A stretch of DNA of 34,043 bases from Bacteroidia bacterium (GTDB lineage Bacteria > Bacteroidota > Bacteroidia > Cytophagales > Cyclobacteriaceae), in NCBI GenBank assembly GCA_030426345.1, contig JAUHYU010000057.1, positions 1-34,043 of the forward strand, written 5' to 3'. The first letter of the stretch is position 1. Each line of letters opens with the position of its first letter. This document shows positions 1 through 7,315 of this stretch, piece after piece. The notes under the pieces are model-generated. The model was not told where the DNA came from, searched no databases, and saw only the letters and a list, made by a program, of their open reading frames with translations. The position numbers and the translations under genes were made by a program.

Positions 1-1
1 T

Positions 2-1216
2 GGAGTCTCCGAACTCTGGCAAGCGGTCAGCTATCTCGAAACCGACAACGGGCTCGTCGGCATAGGCCTCGGCACGCAGGGAATACTTTGGTCAGATTCT
101 AAGGTATTTTTCGACCATTCAGAAAATGGTGGGAATGCCATCATGTATGCCATGAGCGAGCGCGCCACCCAAATGCTCAAGGGCCATACCTTCACCAATC
201 CGCTTGAAGTGTTGGATGAAATACTACCTGAAATCCATGAATATGGAAAAAAGATTTCCGGCAATCCGGACATGCGCGAGACCTTTGCGCTCAACTCTTT
301 GGTTTGCGTAGACAATGCGCTGTGGCAACTTTATATCAACCACAACAACATCAAAAATTTTGACGAGATGGTTCCTGATAATTTAAAACAGGGACTTTCC
401 AAGCGTCACGACAAAGTAGCCAGTATTCCATCATACAGCGTCGGCACGCCGGTCTCTAAGATCAAAGAAGCCGCAGATCAGGGTTATTTCATCATGAAAC
501 TGAAAACAGGATCGTCTGGAAGCCAAGAAGAAATGATCACAAAGGACATCCAGTTTCTCAAAGATCTGCACAAGACCATCGGCCACTATGAAACTCCTCA
601 TACCAAAAGCGGGAAAATCCCATACTATTTCGACGCCAACGGCCGATATGTGAAAAAGGAAACGTTGATGCGCTTTATCGACCAGGCTGACAAAATCAAA
701 GCGCTGGACCAGATCGCCGTGATCGAGGAACCATTTGACGAATTTAACGATACCTACGTCGGTAACCTCGGCGTGCGGATTGCGGCTGATGAAAGTGCCC
801 ACACGGTAGCAGACACAGCGCGTAGGATCGAGCAGGGCTACGGTACCATAGCACTCAAGGCCATCGCCAAAACCTTGAGCATGACCATGCAAATGGCTCA
901 GCTCGCTTATGAAAAGAACATTCCTTGCTTTTGTGCTGACCTTACGGTAAATCCGATCCTGGTAGATTGGAACAAGTCAGTGGCGGCGCGACTGCCATCC
1001 TTCCCCGAAATGGAATTGGGATTGCAGGAAACCAACGGACATCAGTACTACAAAAACTGGGACAGAATGATGAGCTACCACCCGATGGCCGGTGCCGAAT
1101 GGACACAGACCAAAGACGGCATCTACCCGATCGGCCAGGAATTCTACGACAAAAGCGCCGGGATTTTCATGCCTTCAGAGCATTATATAAAAATGTTTCA
1201 GGTGGTGAGGAGGTAG
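2..1216 (+). CDS. Enolase-superfamily enzyme (mandelate racemase / muconate lactonizing type), 5' end outside window
   Basis: The reading frame is open from base 2, so the start lies before the window; about 404 codons are visible. The visible part has the superfamily metal and acid/base residues in the usual order: a K-x-K pair in 'IMKLKTG', D-x-N in 'YFDANGRY', E in 'AVIEEPFDE', D-E in 'IAADESAH', and a second-side Lys in 'TIALKAIAKT'. In this family these bind Mg2+ and carry out proton abstraction next to a carboxylate. The K-x-K and the late Lys point to the MLE / Ala-Glu epimerase subgroup rather than true enolase. The substrate cannot be read from the sequence; a sugar-acid dehydratase, dipeptide epimerase or racemase are all possible. 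The gene ends with TAG about 15 bases before a structured spacer. Subfamily assignment is inference; superfamily assignment is firm. Confidence 0.85.
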   Translation, partial: GVSELWQAVSYLETDNGLVGIGLGTQGILWSDSKVFFDHSENGGNAIMYAMSERATQMLKGHTFTNPLEVLDEILPEIHEYGKKISGNPDMRETFALNSLVCVDNALWQLYINHNNIKNFDEMVPDNLKQGLSKRHDKVASIPSYSVGTPVSKIKEAADQGYFIMKLKTGSSGSQEEMITKDIQFLKDLHKTIGHYETPHTKSGKIPYYFDANGRYVKKETLMRFIDQADKIKALDQIAVIEEPFDEFNDTYVGNLGVRIAADESAHTVADTARRIEQGYGTIALKAIAKTLSMTMQMAQLAYEKNIPCFCADLTVNPILVDWNKSVAARLPSFPEMELGLQETNGHQYYKNWDRMMSYHPMAGAEWTQTKDGIYPIGQEFYDKSAGIFMPSEHYIKMFQVVRR

Positions 1217-1232
1217 ATTTTGGGGTTGAGGA

Positions 1233-1353
1233 TTAGAACGGCTGGTGTAAATTTAGTAGCGGATTTACGTGCGGTTGCCCGTCCGATAGGAACGGATAAT
1301 TGGGCGTGAATCCAACGTTGGAACACCCACCGGATCCGCTGTTAAATTTACAC
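1233..1353 (-). repeat. Structured imperfect inverted repeat, integron attC-like
   Basis: GTGTAAATTTAGTAGCGGAT (1245-1264) pairs with ATCCGCTGTTAAATTTACAC (1334-1353) with two mismatches. Read on the minus strand, the element starts with ATTTAAC (1347-1341), a perfect RYYYAAC box. It ends near GTTCTAA (1239-1233), where only the GTT of the GTTRRRY box fits. Inner complementary blocks are also present, including the 12-bp palindrome TCCAACGTTGGA at 1311-1322. Size (about 115 bp between boxes) fits the attC range, and it lies just behind the minus-strand gene 1372-2997, where an attC would sit in a cassette. GTT followed by non-consensus bases is what a cassette inserted at a secondary site would show. 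No integrase is visible, so this is inference. Confidence 0.5.
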
Positions 1354-1371
1354 TTTCTTATAGCTAGGTTT

Positions 1372-2997
1372 TTATTGATTTACCACTTTAATCATATCTA
1401 TCGATATTTTGAATTGTTTCTCAAATTCTTCTTTAATTATAGGAATAAAACTTTTTGCTCTTTCGTTAGCAATCCATTTATAATCCAATTTAAATTCTCC
1501 TTCTTCATGAACCCATCTAAGAACAATATCATAGATGATGTTGAACTTATAAAACATATTGAATGATTCCATTATATTCTCTTCTTTTTTTCCTTCAAAA
1601 AGAGTTGGTTTAATCTCTCCGTCAGAATCATCCATAAATAATGCGTGATGTTTTTTGTAAAGGGAATCAACAGTTTCAAATTCTACATTTGAATGAACAC
1701 TTGTAGCATGATAACCAAACCAACATAAAACATTAGGAAACCTTTTCTTATCTTCCTGAAAGCGAAAGTATTTTGCAAACATTAACCTAATTGGAAGGTT
1801 TTCAGGTGGGAATTTTAACTCGGACTCATCTTCGAGTATTTTTTTCACTTCTTTATCATTTTCCCATTGCAAAACTGTATCTATACTTTCATAAGGACAT
1901 TTGCAACCAATACTTTCAGATAATTCCTTACTCAATTCTATATATTCTTTTTTTGAATACTCATTTATACTGTTTTCAAATTTTTCTGGATTTTTTGCAA
2001 TGGATACACACAAATAGACAAACCGTATTCCTGGGTCATTTTTAGTTATGAAGTTATTGAAATCATAAATTTCTAATGGAAATCCATTATTTGGATTAAT
2101 AGCTATATCACAAACTAATAAGAACAAGCCAACAATAGGTTCTATCATATTGATTGGCTTATCATATCCTGTGACGTGAATAAATAAATCAAAAGCTTCT
2201 TTGTAAATACCATGCAACATTCCGCTAATTTCAAAATCATTGTATGTTAAGTCTCGATTTGCAATACTTAAAAATTGCATTTGGTTGAAAATAGCTTGCC
2301 CTTCAAATATTGCTCTTATTCCAATAGGTGAAATACCCATGGAGGAATCGATATAAAAACCCGGTACTCTATCTTCATCTAACTTTCTGAATCTTTCAAC
2401 CCATTGCTCCGTTTTAGGTAAAAATTTATATCCTTGGTCTATTGTAGCTGCAATAGTATGAATTGTAGTACTCCACAGAATATGGTAACAATGACCAATG
2501 TTTAAGAAGAAGCGTTTGTCTTTTACTATTGTCTTTAGTCTTGTATTATCAAATGCAAATTCTTTTGCATATTGAATGTCGTAGAAGTTGTTGAGAATTA
2601 TATTTAAATCAGGAATGTCAGCTTTTTGATATTTTGCATAATATTGTCTGTCATATTTTAAAAGTGATTTAAAAGTTATCCCTTGCGAGATCAGGTTTTT
2701 TAGATTGTCATTGCTAACATGCGTAAATGCTGGATAGGCTAAAGTATAAAGCAAACCAAAATTGGAACCAATATGTTGCCACCAATGTATATTTTCATGC
2801 ATCGCTGTTGAAGTTGCTTGAATTTTTTCAAAACTTCCTTCATCCGCATTTTCCAAGGCATCTCTTATGTCGTCTCTTAGCCTAAGTACAAATTGCATTG
2901 TACTATAAGAGCCTCGGATTGCTGTACCATTTAATGCTGCATCATAATTCCAAGGTTCCTCTGTTATTAGCAATCTCTTTGATATTTTTTCTGACAT
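1372..2997 (-). CDS. Uncharacterised protein with HExxH motif, possible zinc metallopeptidase
   Basis: A 541-aa AT-rich gene that I do not recognise as a named family. It has no signal peptide and no clear membrane segment. Residues 67-75 read HENIHWWQH, a textbook HExxH zinc-site motif within a helix. About 160 residues later, residues 229-235 read AIFEGQA, which could supply the third Glu ligand (E232) as in gluzincin-type peptidases (HExxH ... E-G-x-A). The rest is rich in aromatic, Lys and Glu residues with little repeat character. Start ATG is at 2997 with AT-rich leader sequence upstream. It is flanked behind by an attC-like element (1233-1353) and in front by an 89-bp repeat (3070-3158), so it looks like a horizontally acquired single-gene unit. 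Peptidase activity is inferred only from the motif; substrate, partner and cellular role are unknown. Confidence 0.6.
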   Translation of the reverse strand: MSEKISKRLLITEEPWNYDAALNGTAIRGSYSTMQFVLRLRDDIRDALENADEGSFEKIQATSTAMHENIHWWQHIGSNFGLLYTLAYPAFTHVSNDNLKNLISQGITFKSLLKYDRQYYAKYQKADIPDLNIILNNFYDIQYAKEFAFDNTRLKTIVKDKRFFLNIGHCYHILWSTTIHTIAATIDQGYKFLPKTEQWVERFRKLDEDRVPGFYIDSSMGISPIGIRAIFEGQAIFNQMQFLSIANRDLTYNDFEISGMLHGIYKEAFDLFIHVTGYDKPINMIEPIVGLFLLVCDIAINPNNGFPLEIYDFNNFITKNDPGIRFVYLCVSIAKNPEKFENSINEYSKKEYIELSKELSESIGCKCPYESIDTVLQWENDKEVKKILEDESELKFPPENLPIRLMFAKYFRFQEDKKRFPNVLCWFGYHATSVHSNVEFETVDSLYKKHHALFMDDSDGEIKPTLFEGKKEENIMESFNMFYKFNIIYDIVLRWVHEEGEFKLDYKWIANERAKSFIPIIKEEFEKQFKISIDMIKVVNQ

Positions 2998-3069
2998 ATT
3001 TTCAAATATTTTTCAATGTCGAATTGAAAGGAAAAACTCCTATTTCAGCTTAGGCTTAAACTTAGGTAG

Positions 3070-3158
3070 TATATAGCGCACTCAGTGCGCTATACCTGAA
3101 ATATGGTATTTATAAATCAAATTAAAAATAGCCATTCTCAGCAACTTTCTTATAACAG
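3070..3158. repeat. 89-bp direct repeat, copy A, with 21-bp palindrome
   Basis: This copy aligns without gaps to 3619-3707 (copy B), with most positions identical; the two bracket the PH-domain gene. Its core is a perfect palindrome, ATAGCGCACT-C-AGTGCGCTAT (3073-3093), with 10-bp arms and a single central base. That geometry suits a protein-binding or recombination site better than an RNA hairpin. It continues with a conserved AT-rich tail containing ATTTATAA and AAAAATAGCCA. Confidence 0.75.
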
Positions 3159-3165
3159 ATTAACT

Positions 3166-3588
3166 CTACTCGAAGTCCGTTTCTCTTACTCCTTTCATAT
3201 CCCTTCTTGCTTCTACTGCCACTCGAAGTTTTTCCCTGACATTTTTCCCGTCAGTAATGGATGGTATGATCACAGTGGGATTGGTTCGGTCGGAAGTCAA
3301 AAGGACAATATTCGAAAGGCCTACAAGTCGCAACAATAAAGGCTGGTCAAGCCGAAGGTCTTTTACGCGATATAGCTCAAGTTCGTCCGTTGTTTTTGAA
3401 AGCACTCCTTTTTCAGTTATCAGCCTTTGGTCTGTAATTTCAATCTTCCAAGTTTTGACGACAAGAAATTTCCACAGTGCGATAAAAATTGGAATGACCA
3501 ACCAACAAAAAAGAAAGCATATTATATACGTTCCAAAATTTATCCATTGAGACGGACTACCTTTCCAAATTTCCTTTTCTTCCATCAT
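3166..3588 (-). CDS. Small membrane protein with bacterial PH domain (bPH2/YdbS-like)
   Basis: A 140-aa protein. Residues about 17-45 are a hydrophobic hairpin ('FGTYIICFLFCWLVIPIFIALWKF'-type stretch), giving one long or two short membrane segments. The following 90 residues match the bacterial PH fold of the YdbS/bPH2 type: 'KIEITDQRLITEKGVLSKTTDELELYRVKDLRL' is the usual strand pattern of 'T.qRi....G.l......i.l..i.di.v'. Such proteins sit in the cytoplasmic membrane; their molecular job is mostly unknown. The gene lies exactly between two diverged 89-bp direct repeats, is AT-rich like its minus-strand neighbour at 1372-2997, and looks like part of the same accessory block. ATG choice: 3588 and the next codon (3585) are both Met; either could be used. 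Confidence 0.75.
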   Translation of the reverse strand: MMEEKEIWKGSPSQWINFGTYIICFLFCWLVIPIFIALWKFLVVKTWKIEITDQRLITEKGVLSKTTDELELYRVKDLRLDQPLLLRLVGLSNIVLLTSDRTNPTVIIPSITDGKNVREKLRVAVEARRDMKGVRETDFE

Positions 3589-3618
3589 TTTCTGTTTTCA
3601 TTTCGCCAGCTACAATTC

Positions 3619-3707
3619 TGTATAGCACACTGAGTGCGCTATGTCTGGGGTTTGGCATTTATAATTCAATTTAAAAATAGCCAATATCTGTAACATTTCC
3701 ATTGCAG
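3619..3707. repeat. 89-bp direct repeat, copy B, with 21-bp near-palindrome
   Basis: This is the second copy of the repeat at 3070-3158. Its palindrome, ATAGCACACTGAGTGCGCTAT (3622-3642), has one mismatch between arms. The conserved tail (ATTTATAATTCAA, AAAAATAGCCA) is present. It lies in the spacer between the S9A peptidase stop and the PH-domain gene start, so each accessory minus-strand gene (1372-2997 and 3166-3588) is preceded by one copy. Confidence 0.75.
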
Positions 3708-3720
3708 TATATTCCTAACC

Positions 3721-5865
3721 TCACTCTTTATAAATCACCTCAGTATTGGTATTATAAAAGAAAAAAGACCATTTGTCTGCTTGTTCTTCAATGATCTTTG
3801 AGGTTGGCTTGCCGGCTCCATGCCCTGCACGCTTGTCGATGCGGATAAGAACAGGATTGTCACCACTGTTTGCTTCCTGTAGCCGTGCGGCAAACTTAAA
3901 TGAATGCGCCGGAACCACGCGATCGTCATGATCTGCCGTGGTGATCATCGTGGCGGGATAGGCCGTGCCATCCTTCAGATTGTGCAAAGGGGAATAGGCA
4001 TATAAATATTTGAACTGATCGGGGTTTTCGCTGGCGCCATACTCCACTGCCCACGCCCTGCCAATAGTAAACAATTGATATCGGAGCATGTCCAACACGC
4101 CAACTGCAGGAAATGCCACCTTGTACAACTCGGGCCGCTGAGTCATACACGCCCCAACCAACAAGCCACCATTTGAGCCTCCGGAAATCGCCAGCTTCTC
4201 AGACGATGTGTACTTTTCAGAAATCAAATATTCTGCTGCCGCGATAAAATCGTCAAATACATTTTGCTTTTTCTCCAGCATTCCGGCACGGTGCCAATCC
4301 TCTCCATACTCTCCTCCCCCACGCAAGTTTGCCAAGGCAAAAATGCCCCCATTTTCCATGAGAATAATCCTTGATGTGCTAAAGGAAGGTGTAAGGCTGA
4401 TATTAAAACCACCGTATGCATAAAGTTCCGTGGGGTTTTTCCCGTTCAGCTCCAACCCTTTTTTATGCACCAAAAACATGGGTACCCTCGTGCCATCTTT
4501 ACTTGTGAAAAACACCTGTTTTTCCATGTAATCGTCCGGATTGAATTTCAATTCTGTTTTATAAAAAACTTCTGATATCCCAGTTTCGATATTATATGTG
4601 AAAATCGTAGGTGGAAAAATAAAGGATGTGAAGCTGTAGAAAAGTACGCTTTCAGATTCCCTACCACCCAATCCACCGGTAGATCCCAATCCGGGAAGCT
4701 TGATTTCTTTACTGTCAGAACCGTCATATTCTGACTGATAAATTCTGTTTGTCGCATCTTGCTGATAGAGCGCAAAGAGCTTTCCCCCACCAGTACTCAC
4801 ACCATCGAGCAGGTTTTCAGATTCCGCAATGATGTCCTTCCAATGAGACTTTTCAGGATTATTTATATCCACTTCCACCAACCTGTACTTTGGCGCATCT
4901 ATGTCGGTATGCACCAAAAACTTTCCATTGCCTAAGTGGTGAACAATGCTGCTTTTGTTTTTATACCCTTCAAATAATAATTGGAAATCGCCTTTCTTGG
5001 AAAGGTCTTTGACATAAGTCGCATATCCATCGGTACCGGGAGAGGCAGAAAGCACCAGATATTTTTCATCTTCCGTCACCCCGGCATTGTGATTCATTTT
5101 GGGATGCTCGCGATCTTCATATACCAATATATCCTGTGATTGCTTCGTACCGATTTTGTGATAATATACCGTATGGTAAAGATTTTGGTTCGAGAGTTCG
5201 GTGCCTTCAGAGGGTTCGGGATATCGGCTGTAGTAAAAACCATCCTGAAACCATGAAGCCCCGGAAAACTTCACCCAGTCTAACTGATCGGGCAATTCCT
5301 TTTTTGTCTCCAAATCCATGACCCGGATCTGGTTCCAATCAGAACCTGCCTCAGCGCGGGAAATTGCCAGATACTTGTTGTCTTTGGAATTCCCCAACAG
5401 GGAAATGGAAACTGTACCATCTGAGCTCAAGGTATTGGGGTTGATAAACACTTCCGGCTCACCGGATAACCCTTTCTGGATATAAATCACGGCTTGATTT
5501 TGAAGTCCGTCATTTTTATAAAAAAGGTAGTATTCGCCGATCTTCCGTGGCGACGACAGCTTGGGATAGTCGAATAATTCCGTATATCTTTTTTTGATGG
5601 CATCCCGAAATGGGATTTTATCGAGATAGTCAAAAGTTGTCTTGTTTTCAAGATCAACCCATTCCATGACCTCACGGGCTGTATCGACTTCCAGCCATCG
5701 GTAGGGATCGGCCACTTGTGTACCATGATAATTGTCTGTCTGATCTACTTTCTTCGTTTGTGGGTATTTCACGTCTATTTTTGGAAATTTTACAGTTTCA
5801 TTTTCTGGTGCCGAGCAGGCAAAAAGCATGGCTACGATCACCGCATAGTTGGATATTTTCTTCAT
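3721..5865 (-). CDS. Prolyl oligopeptidase family serine peptidase (S9A), lipoprotein
   Basis: A 714-aa enzyme of normal S9A length. The N-terminus 'MKKISNYAVIVAMLFACSAPE' is a lipoprotein signal (lipobox F-A-C), so it is probably anchored in the periplasm or outer membrane. An N-terminal seven-bladed propeller precedes an alpha/beta-hydrolase domain. The catalytic Ser is S564 in GGSNGG, the Asp is in 'TADHDDRVVP' (D647/D648), and the His is H682 in 'RAGHGAGKP'; this matches the Ser-Asp-His order and spacing of prolyl oligopeptidases. It cleaves short peptides after proline. 'PYRWLE' near residue 55 is the usual N-terminal hallmark. It has its own spacer upstream (about 130 bp to DUF5995) and is likely transcribed alone or with the DUF5995 gene. 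Annotation is firm; substrate range is not known. Confidence 0.95.
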   Translation of the reverse strand: MKKISNYAVIVAMLFACSAPENETVKFPKIDVKYPQTKKVDQTDNYHGTQVADPYRWLEVDTAREVMEWVDLENKTTFDYLDKIPFRDAIKKRYTELFDYPKLSSPRKIGEYYLFYKNDGLQNQAVIYIQKGLSGEPEVFINPNTLSSDGTVSISLLGNSKDNKYLAISRAEAGSDWNQIRVMDLETKKELPDQLDWVKFSGASWFQDGFYYSRYPEPSEGTELSNQNLYHTVYYHKIGTKQSQDILVYEDREHPKMNHNAGVTEDEKYLVLSASPGTDGYATYVKDLSKKGDFQLLFEGYKNKSSIVHHLGNGKFLVHTDIDAPKYRLVEVDINNPEKSHWKDIIAESENLLDGVSTGGGKLFALYQQDATNRIYQSEYDGSDSKEIKLPGLGSTGGLGGRESESVLFYSFTSFIFPPTIFTYNIETGISEVFYKTELKFNPDDYMEKQVFFTSKDGTRVPMFLVHKKGLELNGKNPTELYAYGGFNISLTPSFSTSRIILMENGGIFALANLRGGGEYGEDWHRAGMLEKKQNVFDDFIAAAEYLISEKYTSSEKLAISGGSNGGLLVGACMTQRPELYKVAFPAVGVLDMLRYQLFTIGRAWAVEYGASENPDQFKYLYAYSPLHNLKDGTAYPATMITTADHDDRVVPAHSFKFAARLQEANSGDNPVLIRIDKRAGHGAGKPTSKIIEEQADKWSFFFYNTNTEVIYKE

Positions 5866-5995
5866 TATATATAAAATTAATGTTTGAGCATTATCCTTGA
5901 ATTCGTTGGTAAAAATAACAGAAATGGGGGATAAATTGAATTCCCAAAAGCTGTCTGTTTAAAAATTTATTGGGACTAAAACCACTAAAAATCCA

Positions 5996-6775
5996 TTATT
6001 GGAAATTCATGGTTTTTAGGATGTTTTGCACATCCTTTTTTTCAAATTGCCTTATCCATCTTAACAAGAACCTTAAAAACCAGCTTGGTGGTTTTTTGAT
6101 CTGTTCGCCCATAGCAAAGACTTTTTCGTCTATTTCGAGAATCCTGATGTCCCAGGTGCTTCTATCCATGATCGCCAACTCCATGGCATGAGCCCATGCA
6201 AAATCACGCGCCATTTTGATTCCGGAACCAATCACCCATTCATCCTTTTTCATACCGATCATATCGATCATCCTCATCATCGGAGATGACCTTCCCAAGC
6301 CTCCCTGAACATTATCAACGAGCTCGGCCAATATCTGATTGATGAGCATAAAGTCATGTTTCAAGTTGAGAATATCTTTGCCCTTACATACTGTGGCCGC
6401 TGCCACTGCAAGATCCATATTGATATGAACATTCATTCCTAAAAGTATATGTTGAATAATAGAAATTCTATCACTCTTAGAATTAAAAGCTAGCGTCCAG
6501 GATTTGGACGTAGGCACTGCATTTACATAACTGTGGTATGCATCTATGTATAAATTGGCAAAGATCACATCCAATTTTGCCATGCGCTCGGGATATTCAA
6601 ACCTACCCTCATTTATAGCTTTTAGAATTTCAAATGTCGTGCGGCGGTAGACATGCGTAAACGCGCAGTGGCAGTTGTTTTCCTCTCGGGTTTTATCAAT
6701 TATTTCATCCAATGCGTCTAAAACCCCTTGTATGGAATCGGGTCTTTTTCGTGAGGACTTATCTGTCAAATTCAT
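5996..6775 (-). CDS. DUF5995 family protein
   Basis: A 259-aa soluble protein without signal peptide. It matches the pattern of DUF5995: an early 'CAFTHVYRRTTFEILKAI' segment, 'FANLYIDAYHSY', and the central signature 'HILLGMNVHINMDLAVA', with several His and Asp residues that could hold a metal. The function of this family is unknown. The last residues (LKTMNFQ) are followed by a sequence that resembles the dispersed ATGGATTTT motif in degenerate form (5970-5992). Upstream spacing to msrB is about 60 bp on the same strand, so co-transcription with msrB is possible. Family call is from memory of the signature. Confidence 0.75.
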   Translation of the reverse strand: MNLTDKSSRKRPDSIQGVLDALDEIIDKTREENNCHCAFTHVYRRTTFEILKAINEGRFEYPERMAKLDVIFANLYIDAYHSYVNAVPTSKSWTLAFNSKSDRISIIQHILLGMNVHINMDLAVAAATVCKGKDILNLKHDFMLINQILAELVDNVQGGLGRSSPMMRMIDMIGMKKDEWVIGSGIKMARDFAWAHAMELAIMDRSTWDIRILEIDEKVFAMGEQIKKPPSWFLRFLLRWIRQFEKKDVQNILKTMNFQ

Positions 6776-6836
6776 ATTGTTGGCAAATCAGGAATCTAAA
6801 CTCTTGCCAAAATATACTGAAAAATCCACGAATATT

Positions 6837-7277
6837 TTATTTCAATTGAATCGATTCAGAATTGATACAAAAACGCAAACCCGTCGGCTCAGGGCCATCC
6901 GGAAAAACATGCCCCAAGTGGGCATCACAAACATTGCACATTACTTCCACGCGCACCATTCCAAATGTAGTGTCCTTTTCGTATTTGATCACATTGTCGG
7001 CCACAGGCTGCGTAAAACTCGGCCATCCTGACTTGGAGTCAAACTTGATGGTAGAATCAAACAATGCGGTATCGCAACAAATGCAGCTATATCTTCCTGC
7101 ATCATGTGCATGGCAATATTCCCCGGAAAATGCGGGCTCAGTTCCTTTTTTGCGTGCAATTTTATATTGAGAAGGCGTCAACTGGGTGCGCCACTCTTCG
7201 TCAGTTTTTTCCACCCTGCGATCGGGTTTTGGGCTGCCATTATTGGCAAATTTAATTACGTCATTCCAATTCATCAT
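6837..7277 (-). CDS. msrB: Peptide-methionine (R)-S-oxide reductase
   Basis: A 146-aa MsrB of standard length. It reduces the R epimer of methionine sulfoxide in oxidised proteins. The two zinc-binding Cys pairs are visible ('CICCDTALF' and 'CNVCDAHLGHVF'). The substrate-binding 'FDSKSGWPSF' and the catalytic Cys C137 in 'LRFCINS' are intact. There is no signal peptide, so it works in the cytoplasm. Two Met codons open the frame; 7277 or 7274 could be the start. The sulfatase gene stops about 38 bases upstream on the same strand. Its role in oxidative repair fits with the ergothioneine genes at 24-28 kb, though the two loci are not linked. Confidence 0.96.
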   Translation of the reverse strand: MMNWNDVIKFANNGSPKPDRRVEKTDEEWRTQLTPSQYKIARKKGTEPAFSGEYCHAHDAGRYSCICCDTALFDSTIKFDSKSGWPSFTQPVADNVIKYEKDTTFGMVRVEVMCNVCDAHLGHVFPDGPEPTGLRFCINSESIQLK

Positions 7278-7315
7278 GTATCACTAACTATTTTGTTTCA
7301 ACAATGTTATCTCCA

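Noticed and set aside
431-892. A 153-codon minus-strand frame in the enolase-superfamily gene
   Set aside because: It is fully antisense to the active-site region of a well-supported gene.
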